Assembly: GCA_016294985.1 (NCBI GenBank)
Contig: JAECRW010000048.1
Coordinates: 1-10,247 of the forward strand
Origin: Candidatus Sifarchaeum marinoarchaea
GTDB lineage: Archaea > Asgardarchaeota > Sifarchaeia > Borrarchaeales > Borrarchaeaceae
DNA: 10,247 bases
Reading direction: 5' to 3'
Each line of letters starts with the position of its first letter. Positions within the stretch are counted from its first letter, which is position 1. Under the pieces are notes generated by a model. It worked only from the letters and a program-made list of their open reading frames with translations, did no database searches and was not told where the DNA came from. Positions 1-6,537 of this stretch are shown here, one piece after another. A program made the translations under genes and the position numbers.

Positions 1-110
1 GGAAGAGTTGGGATCTCGCTTTTGCGACGAAATCCATACTTAAACTATTTAAATAATTGGCCTTTTTTTATCTGATATCGGCAAGAAGACCCCTCTAACT
101 TGTTGGGGGA
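1..110. other. Left flank without a gene, presumed left end of IS copy 1
   Basis: All three + frames close here without recognisable protein similarity. A TATTTAAATA stretch at 48-57 resembles an archaeal TATA box and lies about 55 bases before the tnpB start. A short CCCC (90-93) / GGGG (105-108) inverted repeat lies directly before the ATG at 111. This may be the element's left-end hairpin or its leader. The left boundary of the element cannot be set from this window. Confidence 0.3.
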
Positions 111-1108
111 ATGAATCGTCCTACCAAACCTTTAACTGTAGCCACACGCTCTATAATGCCCCTACCCTGCCGTCCTCAGCCCTCACAACGCTCCCACTGG
201 ATATGGCGGGAGTTTACCCTGTCAGTACCTGCCAAAATCCAACAACGTATTACTTCTCCCAATAGCAAATTGTGTGCCCCGACCTTACGCTATCTCACGC
301 TGAAAAGTGGCTTGACACTGCCCTTTCTGGAATGTACCTGGTCTGTGGAGGATCACACTCATACTCAACAACACTCACCGCACAGGCACCCATCGCGTGC
401 GAATCGTGTGATGGCCACCGATCTGGGAGTCATTAATCTGACGACCTCGGTCATCTGCGAAGCTGGGTCACAGTTAAGTCATCCCATCTTTTGGTCGCCA
501 TCTAACACACTGTTGCACAAAATTGAGCAACTCTATCACCATATTGCCCGACTGCAACGCAAATTAGACCGTTATCCGGTACACTGGTGTGGACAGGGCA
601 CACGACGCCAAGAACTGGAGCGACTGTACCGTAAGTTGAATCGCTATCGGGAGGAAATCCTGCATTTGGCGAGTAACCAGCTGCTGGACACCGCCCTGCG
701 CTGGCAATGTAGCACCATCGTCTTGGAGGACTTGTGGAACTACGAACCGCCGAAACACCGCAAAAAACTCTCCCGCAAACTTTCGAACTGGTTACGGGGG
801 GCGCTGTATGACATCCTCAGCTACAAAGCACAACGCGTCGGGATTAAGCTAGTCCGAATAAACCCGCGCTGGACTTCGAGTTATTGACCGCGCTGTGGGC
901 CAAAGGGGCGAAAATCAGTGACCCCCGCACCCGTCAAGTTATAAAACGGGGTAGATTCTTTTACTGTGGCGCTCAGTTGCAGGCGGACATTAATGCTGCC
1001 ATGAATATTGGCTTCACGCTCATCTGTTCACTAATAGATGAGGTCGGACTCGACCAGTGGTTGATAAAGCCGCTCTTGGAGGGGAAATACACGCCGACAA
1101 GAGTGTGA
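111..1108 (+). pseudogene. tnpB: TnpB RNA-guided nuclease, inactivated by nonsense mutation, frameshift and loss of a CxxC
   Basis: TnpB proteins are RuvC-type, omega-RNA-guided nucleases of IS200/IS605 elements. The first reading frame (111-887) carries RuvC-I in MATDLGVINLT (Asp at residue 104), a helical linker, and RuvC-II in TIVLEDL (Glu206). It ends at TGA (885-887) just after the conserved NPRWTSS stretch. Read in place, TGA occupies the first zinc-finger cysteine and is followed by PRCG, so a TGT-to-TGA change fits. About one base is then missing, because AKGAKISDPRTRQ and the rest continue in a second frame (about 884-1108). The second CxxC pair is also damaged: only FYCGAQLQADINAA is present, where copy 2 has CHDCGAQLQADINAA. 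RuvC-III Asp is kept in ADINAA. The N-terminus before RuvC-I is about 100 residues shorter than in copy 2, so a 5' truncation is possible. The gene is almost certainly non-functional. Confidence 0.88.
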
Positions 1109-1215
1109 GTTCGACGGGTCGGAAGACTTCATGCACAGGGGAGTCTTTCTCGAACAGTAGACCCATAAGCGGGGATGAACTCACCCCAGCCGTGTCAGTT
1201 GGTGGGGGAACCCGT
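1037..1215 (+). repeat. Near-identical 3' module shared with IS copy 2, in inverted orientation
   Basis: This block matches the reverse complement of 8778-8954. Comparing by eye I count four substitutions and one 2-nt gap over about 178 nt. It covers the last codons of tnpB and the start of the structured right end. Just upstream (about 966-1036) similarity falls to roughly three quarters. Further upstream the two tnpB genes are not obviously alignable at DNA level. Confidence 0.9.
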
Positions 1216-1259
1216 AAAAGACAAATCAACGCTTCGGTTTTCAGCGGAGGACTGAAGCC
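1114..1259 (+). ncRNA. Putative omega-RNA (reRNA) scaffold / right end of IS copy 1
   Basis: In TnpB systems the guide RNA derives from the 3' end of tnpB and the right end of the element. Here a multibranch fold is visible. ACGGGT (1114-1119) pairs with ACCCGT (1210-1215). Inside it, an 8-bp stem joins 1121-1128 and 1142-1149 (one G-U pair), and GGGG (1171-1174) pairs with CCCC (1184-1187). A terminal hairpin follows: GCTTCGGT (1231-1238) pairs with ACTGAAGC (1251-1258). The hairpin differs from copy 2 at one paired position, but pairing is kept (U-A here, U-G there). The exact RNA ends and any guide are unknown. The RNA call rests on family knowledge plus conservation of the fold. Confidence 0.55.
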
Positions 1260-1270
1260 TGCTATTAAAG

Positions 1271-1286
1271 TAACTAACGTTAGTTA
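1271..1286. repeat. Perfect 16-bp palindrome at the right end of IS copy 1
   Basis: TAACTAACGTTAGTTA is fully self-complementary. A near copy, TAACTACCGTTAGTTA, sits at the matching place beyond the second element (8708-8723, - strand). The gap from the terminal hairpin is 11 bases here and 8 in copy 2. It may be a subterminal recognition hairpin for a trans-acting TnpA. Confidence 0.7.
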
Positions 1287-1413
1287 TATTTGATAGGATT
1301 TGTTGGTACTGTATCTTATATCCTTGTGGCAATGTTACTAGATCTACTGAAGTGCAGCCAAATCGCATGAACAGAAGAAAACCGTTAAGATCGGATACAA
1401 AACTTCTTTCTGA

Positions 1414-3009
1414 GTGAACAGAATGAGAATAATTGAGGAGCGCAACGTAATTAAGAAAAATTGGCAGGAAGTTGATCTTAGAGTTGCGCTTTGTTATCCT
1501 AATAAATATCACATAGGAATGAGTTCTTTAGCAATTCATGTTATCTACCATCTTCTTAATTCTCGAAGTGATGTTGTTTGTGAGCGTGTTTTTTTACCTT
1601 ATGCGAAATCAACACCCGTTTCATTAGAGTCAGGCCAATCTCTCAGAAATTTTGATCTCATTGGCTTTTCAATACAATTTGAGACTGATTATCCTTATAT
1701 CGTTAGAATGCTTCTCGATTCTCATATTCCTCCTTATGCTAAAGACCGAATTGATAAGGACTATCCTCTTATAATCGGAGGCGGACCGTGTGTCTCTGGA
1801 AACCCTGAACCTATAGCAGATTTTTTCGATCTATTCGTAGTTGGTGATGTCGAGCCAGTCCTTGATACGATCATAGATCGTTGTTTAGAGTTTAAGACTC
1901 CAAGAAATTATCTTGCTGAATTTTTGGATATAGCTTATATTCCATCACTTAATCAAGATAAAATACAAAGTATCTGGGTAAAAAAGCTGGATGAAGTTTC
2001 ATATCCTTTACAACAAATTATTCCGATGGTTGAAGTTGAGGACAGGATTTCCCCGGCATTTGGAAAAACATTTCTCACAGAAATATCAAGAGGATGTAGT
2101 CATGGGTGTCGTTTCTGTCTTATTGGGTGCATCAACCGACCTTATAGAGAGAGGTCACTTCCTAATCTAAAAAAAATAATTGATACAGGGACTAGGCTAA
2201 CAGGTGTTGAAAAAGTGTCGCTGATAGGTGCGGCACTTTCTGACTATAAAGAACTCGAAGATCTTTGTTGGTATATAGTTAATTCAGGCTTGAACTTATC
2301 TATCGCGTCTTTACGGGCAGATTCTATCACTACCAAACTTATTGAAGCACTAACCAAAAGTGGACAGAAGACTATCGCTTTTGCACCTGAAACTGGCACT
2401 AACGTCCTCAGGTCTTGTATAAATAAAGAAATGACCAATGATGATATTCTAAGGGCTGCAGAAATTGCTTCTGAATATGGTATACACAATTTAAAATTGT
2501 ATTATATTATAGGTTTCCCAATGGAAGAGCGATCCGATTTAGAAGGAATTATTTCGCTTACTAAAACAGTAGCAAAATTGAAGCTTAGAAAAGTAATACT
2601 AAGTATTAATCCCTTTGTTCCTAAAGCGCATACTCCTTTCCAATGGGATTCACAGCCTCCCCTTAAAGTTCTTAGACAGAGAAAGAAGTTTATTGAGTCT
2701 GCTTTGCGAAAATTTGCGCCAAAGATTGAATTAAACTTCCTTGACTTTCGATGGGGAAAAATACAAACACTTCTTTCTACCGGAGGACGCGAATTGAGCG
2801 AAGTGATAAAGACTGTTGCTGAGCGTTCAGTGTCTCTTGGAAGTTGGAGATATGCACTATCTCGTTCTCGTATTGATTTAGGAGACTATATTCATCGCTT
2901 CAGTTTATATCAGGAGATGCCATGGGATCATATTCAGCACAATGTTCGAAGAGAGTTCCTGATTAGAGAACGAAAACTTGCAGAAAAAGGAAAACCTATA
3001 CTCAGATAA
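1414..3009 (+). CDS. Radical SAM protein with cobalamin-binding-like N-terminal domain
   Basis: 531 residues. The N-terminal half is a Rossmann-like domain of the kind found before radical SAM cores (YPNKYHIGMSSLA near 28-40, LIIGGGPCVSGNPEP near 119-133). It lacks a clear DxHxxG cobalamin-ligand motif. The radical SAM core starts at SRGCSHGCRFC, giving the CxxxCxxC [4Fe-4S] ligands Cys228, Cys232 and Cys235. It continues with SLRADS, APETGTNVLR and FYIIGFP-type segments typical of the TIM-barrel core. The arrangement resembles the uncharacterised TIGR03960-type radical SAM proteins, but the substrate is unknown. An in-frame TGA sits directly before GTG 1414, so translation begins at GTG 1414 or ATG 1423. 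No convincing ribosome-binding site is visible. The next gene downstream on the same strand is the DUF2095-like gene, 122 bases away behind its own TATA box. The IS right end lies about 100 bases upstream. Confidence 0.85.
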   Translation: MNRMRIIEERNVIKKNWQEVDLRVALCYPNKYHIGMSSLAIHVIYHLLNSRSDVVCERVFLPYAKSTPVSLESGQSLRNFDLIGFSIQFETDYPYIVRMLLDSHIPPYAKDRIDKDYPLIIGGGPCVSGNPEPIADFFDLFVVGDVEPVLDTIIDRCLEFKTPRNYLAEFLDIAYIPSLNQDKIQSIWVKKLDEVSYPLQQIIPMVEVEDRISPAFGKTFLTEISRGCSHGCRFCLIGCINRPYRERSLPNLKKIIDTGTRLTGVEKVSLIGAALSDYKELEDLCWYIVNSGLNLSIASLRADSITTKLIEALTKSGQKTIAFAPETGTNVLRSCINKEMTNDDILRAAEIASEYGIHNLKLYYIIGFPMEERSDLEGIISLTKTVAKLKLRKVILSINPFVPKAHTPFQWDSQPPLKVLRQRKKFIESALRKFAPKIELNFLDFRWGKIQTLLSTGGRELSEVIKTVAERSVSLGSWRYALSRSRIDLGDYIHRFSLYQEMPWDHIQHNVRREFLIRERKLAEKGKPILR

Positions 3010-3061
3010 GCGTATTAAGTGTTTGATCGATGAACTTGCGCGCCATAGACCTCTCAAAATA

Positions 3062-3080
3062 CCGAAAGTATATATATAGA
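3062..3080 (+). promoter_or_regulatory. Likely TATA/BRE promoter for the DUF2095-like gene
   Basis: The sequence cgaaagtatatatata has a purine-rich BRE-like segment followed by an extended TATATATATA. Transcription would be expected to begin about 25 bases downstream, near 3098-3105. This gives a leader of about 30 bases before the TTG start at 3132. Confidence 0.5.
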
Positions 3081-3131
3081 TGATACACATAAAGCAGTTC
3101 TGATAATAAAACAATTGCTTGTGGGATTCTC

Positions 3132-3482
3132 TTGGAGTACAGAGAGATCAAGAAAAAGTACCCGTCTTTGTCAAAGGAGATCAAATTAGAAACAGCCAAA
3201 TTGCGCATTGGTGGCTATCGTTCTGATACAGAAGTTGCGGAAGCAGTTGTTACACATAATCTAATAGGATACACGCCGTCAGCTATCGACTATCTGAGAC
3301 GATGCGATACTGACGCACAAGCAAAAGAAATAATTGAATATTTAGAAAGACAGGGTGAGCTATCAGCTCAATATGCTGATCGTCTCATGGAGCAACTTTT
3401 AAAGCATGGAGTACGCAGCTTCGGAAGTAAAAAATGTCCTGGTTGGTATGAACGACTGAGAAAAAGTGAACTGCTTTACTAA
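3132..3482 (+). CDS. Small conserved archaeal protein, DUF2095-like
   Basis: 116 residues beginning at TTG (3132). The only other in-frame start choices upstream are poor, and a TAA closes the frame at 3090. The pattern recalls the archaeal DUF2095 family: an N-terminal KKYPSLSKEI, a central YTPSAIDYLRRCDTDAQA, an EIIEYLERQGELS helix with a repeated acidic pattern, and a C-terminal GVRSFGSKKCPGWY. I make this match from memory of the family pattern, so it needs a profile search. No catalytic motif, signal peptide or membrane segment is visible, and the function is unknown. It follows the radical SAM gene on the same strand and ends 17 bases before the stop of eS1, which comes from the opposite side. 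Confidence 0.75.
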   Translation: MEYREIKKKYPSLSKEIKLETAKLRIGGYRSDTEVAEAVVTHNLIGYTPSAIDYLRRCDTDAQAKEIIEYLERQGELSAQYADRLMEQLLKHGVRSFGSKKCPGWYERLRKSELLY

Positions 3483-3499
3483 GACTAGAATAAATACTG

Positions 3500-4129
3500 T
3501 TACGCCGCTGCTTCTGATACAGGTTCGGGTTCAGCTTCAATAACTACATCAGGTATCCTTATTACTTTTGATTTCATAATTTCGCACTTTCTCAGAGCTG
3601 TTATCTTCTTCGCGGCGTTATAGATTTCGCTACCGACTTTTCCTAAAACAACTTGTTGTACGAATTGTTGAAAAGTAAGCTCCTCTGCCTTCTTTTGGAT
3701 GACATCCTCCATGATTTTACGAATTATGTGTTGTTGTGTTGTTTTTGCCCTTGATAGAGTAAGAATGATAGCTGTAAGGCGTAAAGTATAGCCGTCTTTC
3801 GTGGTCACATTGAAAATGCCATCAATTCTGCTACTGCCTCTTCTGATGAGGGAACGGAGATAATCCCGCGTAAAATTATGACCTTTATAATCTGTGTATG
3901 CGATCTTGTTTTTGACTTCCGTAATTTGAAAAAGTAACTTAACATGAATTTGATTAAAATCATTCGTAATGTCATAAAGAGTAGTTTCGATTCTTCTACC
4001 TACGATTTTTTCTGGATCGCTTGCAATAGTCTCGCCAATATCCAGATTCCCAAAATAGCTAGGTGTTTGGATTTTATACCACTCTTTGCTTTTCCACTTA
4101 TCTACAGTCCTTCTACGTCGCTTAGACAA
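3500..4129 (-). CDS. rps3ae: Small-subunit ribosomal protein eS1 (S3Ae)
   Basis: 209 residues, a normal length for archaeal eS1, a protein of the 30S platform. Recognisable family segments are the basic N-terminus with KWKSKEWYKIQTPSYFGN, IGETIASDPEKIVGR, YTDYKGHNFTRDYLRSLIRRGSSRID and the C-terminal LGKVGSEIYNAAKKI. The start is TTG, supported by a GGAGG sequence at 4137-4141 spaced 7 bases away; no ATG lies nearby in frame. The C-terminus is acidic (EAEPEPVSEAAA). It is the last gene of the uS15, RecJ-like, Pcc1, cupin, eS1 series. It is separated from the cupin by 226 bases that hold its own promoter and a structured leader. Confidence 0.96.
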   Translation of the reverse strand: MSKRRRRTVDKWKSKEWYKIQTPSYFGNLDIGETIASDPEKIVGRRIETTLYDITNDFNQIHVKLLFQITEVKNKIAYTDYKGHNFTRDYLRSLIRRGSSRIDGIFNVTTKDGYTLRLTAIILTLSRAKTTQQHIIRKIMEDVIQKKAEELTFQQFVQQVVLGKVGSEIYNAAKKITALRKCEIMKSKVIRIPDVVIEAEPEPVSEAAA

Positions 4130-4136
4130 CTTATAT

Positions 4137-4141
4137 CCTCC
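4137..4141 (-). promoter_or_regulatory. Shine-Dalgarno of eS1 that fixes a TTG start
   Basis: On the - strand this reads GGAGG, followed by ATATAAG and then TTG. The full anti-SD match and the 7-base spacing support the unusual TTG initiation codon. Confidence 0.8.
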
Positions 4142-4146
4142 ATAAA

Positions 4147-4192
4147 CATTTCAAAGGACGATGATATCTCAACAATTATTGAAATGATCGTC
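4147..4192 (-). promoter_or_regulatory. Interleaved inverted repeats in the eS1 leader (possible translational switch)
   Basis: In the order seen by the eS1 mRNA: GACGAT (4192-4187), CATTTCAA (4186-4179), a 16-base spacer, ATCGTC (4162-4157), two bases, TTGAAATG (4154-4147). GACGAT pairs perfectly with ATCGTC and CATTTCAA pairs perfectly with TTGAAATG, but the two pairings cross. They would be alternative hairpins, or less likely a tight pseudoknot. The 3' arm ends 5 bases before the GGAGG of eS1. Ribosomal proteins often control their own leaders; that such control acts here is my inference. Confidence 0.4.
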
Positions 4193-4242
4193 ATTTAATT
4201 CCATAAATGATCTTAATGATGTAAGATATCGAATGTAAAAAG

Positions 4243-4256
4243 AATTTAAAAGTTTT
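4243..4256 (-). promoter_or_regulatory. Candidate TATA box for eS1
   Basis: The - strand reads aaaacttttaaattc, a purine/C stretch followed by TTTAAA (4245-4250). Transcription would start near 4221, which puts the inverted repeats at 4147-4192 inside the leader. A second candidate, TTTTTATAT, lies at 4269-4278. Confidence 0.35.
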
Positions 4257-4282
4257 GTTTCTCTGCAGATATAAAAAATAAT

Positions 4283-4325
4283 GGAGTGTTTATTAGAAAA
4301 CTTTGGTAAGTCTCAGATAAACTCC
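4283..4325. repeat. Inverted repeat between cupin and eS1 genes
   Basis: GGAGTGTTTAT (4283-4293) pairs with ATAAACTCC (4317-4325) if one base is bulged, leaving a loop of about 23 bases. It lies 31-73 bases after the cupin stop and upstream of the eS1 promoter candidate. It could be a 3'-end structure of the cupin mRNA or an operator. No T-run follows, so the terminator role is weak. Confidence 0.3.
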
Positions 4326-4355
4326 CTAAGCTTAGAAATTGATATTATAGGTGAA

Positions 4356-4709
4356 TTATCTTCCTGGTGCTAAGAAGAACGCCATAATAAGCTTTTCTTT
4401 GCCTGTATTTCGAATATAGTGTTTTGTCCCTTTAGGTATCCATAATGCATCACCAGGACCAATTAGTGTCTCTTTTTCGTCATCGCCATACCAGACAGTT
4501 CCCGTACCACTCACGCAGTAATAAACCTCATCTTGAGGAGGTTCATCATGGGCATGGGGATCTAATCCTTCGCCCGGTTCAAAATCCCCCATGACAAACA
4601 TACACGTTTTACTTCCTATCGTATCCTTTGTGAAAAATATTCTAATAGATCCACCCAAGATCTTTTTTACTTCTGCTTCATTAAAATTCAACTTTTTTAC
4701 TTCTGACAT
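4356..4709 (-). CDS. Single-domain cupin protein
   Basis: 117 residues, one beta-barrel cupin. Cupin motif 1 is visible as GLDPHAHDEPPQDEVYYCVSG, giving candidate metal ligands His52, His54 and Glu61. Motif 2 is GPGDALWIPKGTKHYIRNTG with His97. All four usual ligands are therefore present and metal binding is likely, but the substrate cannot be read from the sequence. Similar stand-alone cupins include sugar isomerases, dioxygenases and small-molecule sensors. The start ATG is preceded by GGTGA at 8 bases. The gene lies 84 bases after the Pcc1-like gene and before eS1, an added gene within a conserved information-processing cluster. No DNA-binding domain is fused to it. Confidence 0.9.
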   Translation of the reverse strand: MSEVKKLNFNEAEVKKILGGSIRIFFTKDTIGSKTCMFVMGDFEPGEGLDPHAHDEPPQDEVYYCVSGTGTVWYGDDEKETLIGPGDALWIPKGTKHYIRNTGKEKLIMAFFLAPGR

Positions 4710-4793
4710 CTTTTAGTCACCATTCTTTGTTTTGATAATGTATAGTAATAATGTATTCATCTTTAGATATTTTTTATGTAATTGGAATTCATT

Positions 4794-5078
4794 CTATTTT
4801 AATCGATATTTTTCCTTCGTTTGCATTTCTTCTTTCTCGTGTATATGAATTAACAATGTATCAAGTGTTTTGAAAAAAGGCTCAACTGTTCCTAAGCCTT
4901 CGATATAAATCTTTAAGAAATCCTCACCGTTTTTTTCAAAAGTAAAATTCACTGCTGGATGGATGTCTTTCGTTTTTTGTTTTATGTAGTAGATTATCTC
5001 CTCTACTATACGATGCGATGGATACTTAATTTGTAGGTTTGTTTCAATCTGTTCAATCAACTTATTCAGTCGAGGCAT
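4794..5078 (-). CDS. pcc1: Probable KEOPS complex subunit Pcc1-like protein
   Basis: 94 residues starting at MPRLNKLIEQ. The ATG lies inside the 3' end of the RecJ-like gene (17-nt overlap, different frame), an arrangement typical of translational coupling. Predicted order is a beta strand (NLQIKYPS), a helix (HRIVEEIIYYIKQK), two beta strands (AVNFTFEKN, DFLKIYIEG) and a C-terminal helix (FFKTLDTLLIHIHEKEEM). This is the layout of Pcc1, the small dimerisation subunit of KEOPS, which makes t6A in tRNA. Position supports this: in many archaea Pcc1-like genes lie between a RecJ-like gene and rps3ae. Sequence similarity in this family is weak, so the assignment rests on fold pattern and context together. 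An upstream in-frame start at 5162 lies wholly within the nuclease gene and is not used here. Confidence 0.68.
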   Translation of the reverse strand: MPRLNKLIEQIETNLQIKYPSHRIVEEIIYYIKQKTKDIHPAVNFTFEKNGEDFLKIYIEGLGTVEPFFKTLDTLLIHIHEKEEMQTKEKYRLK

Positions 5079-6537
5079 TTTTAGCAAGCCCAAATTGTTT
5101 ATCAATATTTTTGCACACCAATTGTATGAACTCTTGTTCTTTCTCGGCGGGCACTCGTGCACCCGCGGCTATGTCGTGACCGCCTGCTTCCACTCCTTCT
5201 ATTTGCGCTGCTGCCTCACTAAGGGCCTTTCCTACGTCTATACCCATGCTTACCAATTTTTCAGTCGCACGTCCTGAAATTTTAATAAAGTCTTCATCTT
5301 CCTGAAACGCGATTCCAAGGACAACTTTTTCTGAGGAGAGCGTGTTACTGCTTCTAGCTAGACTCACTAATGTTCCAATTATTCGTTGGTCCACGAGACC
5401 TTTCCCGTCAAATATCTGTAAATTCTCAAGATCAGTTATTTTTTCTGTATTGTCGCTTATGAGTGAAAGGTAATCGGAAAGTTGAGTACGATAATTTGAG
5501 AGGATTTCTTCCGCATCTTTATAGGCTCTTCCACGATCACCCATGCATAGTGCAATACCCACACCTGCGTATCCCAATCTGCCGCACGCATTAAGGCAAT
5601 ATGCGAATTCTCGTGCATCACGTAGAATGCCTCCCTTTTTTTCTTTAATGAGGGTAAACACGTTCCCCACGATGCTTTGCGCTTTTTCTGAAGGGACACC
5701 ATGTTGTAAACTTCGCGTAATGAGTGCACTAACTAACTTTGTGCGCTCGTCAGTAGTTAAATCAGCTATAGTTCTCCATTCATCCCCTTTTTTCAACGGG
5801 ATCTGTAGTTCTACTAATAACTTGAAGCACGCATCACGATTTCCAGTAATACTTGGAATATAAGGATCACTGTACTCTAAAGAAATATGAATTGGTCGTG
5901 TCGCTCTACCAAACAACCTTAAGTCTTTCTTAACTTCAAGGATTTTCGCACTTATTGCGTCTTCAACGATTCTCGTGTTTAATCCGGTGAATGCACCCTG
6001 TTCTCCCTTATCTTGTCGATCTCCAATCGCCCCAATCACTGCCAGCGCGGATAAGTCGAGGTTTTTAGCATCCATTGCAAGAGTTGCAAAATAGCTTACT
6101 CCAGCACCGCTTAGGTCGTATGATCCGTTAATTTCAAAAAGGTGTGGATTTAGTTGAAGAACTCCATCTTCAGTACCCACCGGAGGGTGATGATCCAAAA
6201 TTATTACTTTAGTTGCTTCTGTATCAATATACTTCTTCACGAGCTCTAATTGACCTGATCCCAGATCTGTAAAAATAAAGAGCTTAACATGATCTGTCTC
6301 TTCTGATAGTGTCGCCAATATGTTTTCTTCAAGTTGACGAATAATTTGTATGTGAAAGTCTGCTTCAGCCCGATATAATGAAATTCCAATAATTCCTGCA
6401 GCCGTTATCCCATCAGTATCTAGATGGGAAATTATTTTGATCTGATCGTTATTTTTTATTCCTTCTTTAATGGCATCAGCAACCTCTTTTGCTTTTGTGA
6501 AAAAATTATCATATTTCTCTTCCATTGCCGCCACCAT
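5062..6537 (-). CDS. recJ: Archaeal RecJ-like DHH/DHHA1 phosphoesterase
   Basis: 491 residues. The DHH domain shows all expected metal-binding motifs: HLDTDGITAAG (His38, Asp40, Asp42), FTDLGSG (Asp91), DHHPP (115-117) and GAIGDRQD (Asp173). The C-terminal DHHA1 domain has SGRAT near 421-425 and AGGHDIAAG near 451-459. Archaeal members are single-strand exonucleases; in Thermococcales one (GAN) binds GINS of the replicative helicase. Which archaeal RecJ subtype this is cannot be told here. The start may be ATG 6537 or ATG 6525; the latter is preceded by GGTGG with a 5-base gap and gives 487 residues. It lies 208 bases after uS15 and overlaps the Pcc1-like gene by 17 bases. No damage is visible in the reading frame. 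Confidence 0.93.
   Translation of the reverse strand: MVAAMEEKYDNFFTKAKEVADAIKEGIKNNDQIKIISHLDTDGITAAGIIGISLYRAEADFHIQIIRQLEENILATLSEETDHVKLFIFTDLGSGQLELVKKYIDTEATKVIILDHHPPVGTEDGVLQLNPHLFEINGSYDLSGAGVSYFATLAMDAKNLDLSALAVIGAIGDRQDKGEQGAFTGLNTRIVEDAISAKILEVKKDLRLFGRATRPIHISLEYSDPYIPSITGNRDACFKLLVELQIPLKKGDEWRTIADLTTDERTKLVSALITRSLQHGVPSEKAQSIVGNVFTLIKEKKGGILRDAREFAYCLNACGRLGYAGVGIALCMGDRGRAYKDAEEILSNYRTQLSDYLSLISDNTEKITDLENLQIFDGKGLVDQRIIGTLVSLARSSNTLSSEKVVLGIAFQEDEDFIKISGRATEKLVSMGIDVGKALSEAAAQIEGVEAGGHDIAAGARVPAEKEQEFIQLVCKNIDKQFGLAKNASTE

Larger units (their letters stand above)
1..1312 (+). mobile_element. IS copy 1: tnpB-only IS200/IS605-superfamily (IS1341-like) element, decayed
   Basis: The unit contains a broken tnpB (111-1108), a structured 3' segment (1114-1259) and a palindrome at 1271-1286. 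No Y1 or serine transposase (tnpA) is present, as is usual for IS1341-type elements, which are thought to be moved in trans. The right boundary at about 1312 is inferred: similarity with the second element (8683-10247, opposite strand) continues through the palindrome to a shared TACTGT at 1307-1312 and then fades. The left boundary is unknown and may lie outside the window. The element is visibly richer in G+C than the genes between the two elements, which suggests acquisition from elsewhere. Confidence 0.75.

Noticed and set aside
1057..1293. A + strand frame beginning in the tnpB 3' end and running through the structured right end
   Set aside because: It is the copy 1 equivalent of the tail that copy 2 reads through. 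It has no independent start signal, and conservation there is better explained by the RNA/end structure.
1867..1881. ACGATC-ATA-GATCGT inverted repeat
   Set aside because: It lies in the middle of the radical SAM coding region and is short enough to occur by chance.
4147..4192. A stable H-type pseudoknot in the eS1 leader
   Set aside because: The connecting segments would be 0 and 2 bases for stems of 8 and 6 bp, which is sterically tight. Alternative hairpins are a simpler reading, so I kept only that claim.
4794..5162. Longer 122-residue version of the Pcc1-like protein starting at 5162
   Set aside because: The extra 28 residues lie entirely inside the RecJ-like gene in another frame and do not resemble Pcc1. 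The ATG at 5078 gives a normal-length protein and a usual small overlap.
5457..5863. Overlapping open frames within the RecJ-like gene
   Set aside because: Both are shadows of a gene with every DHH/DHHA1 motif intact.
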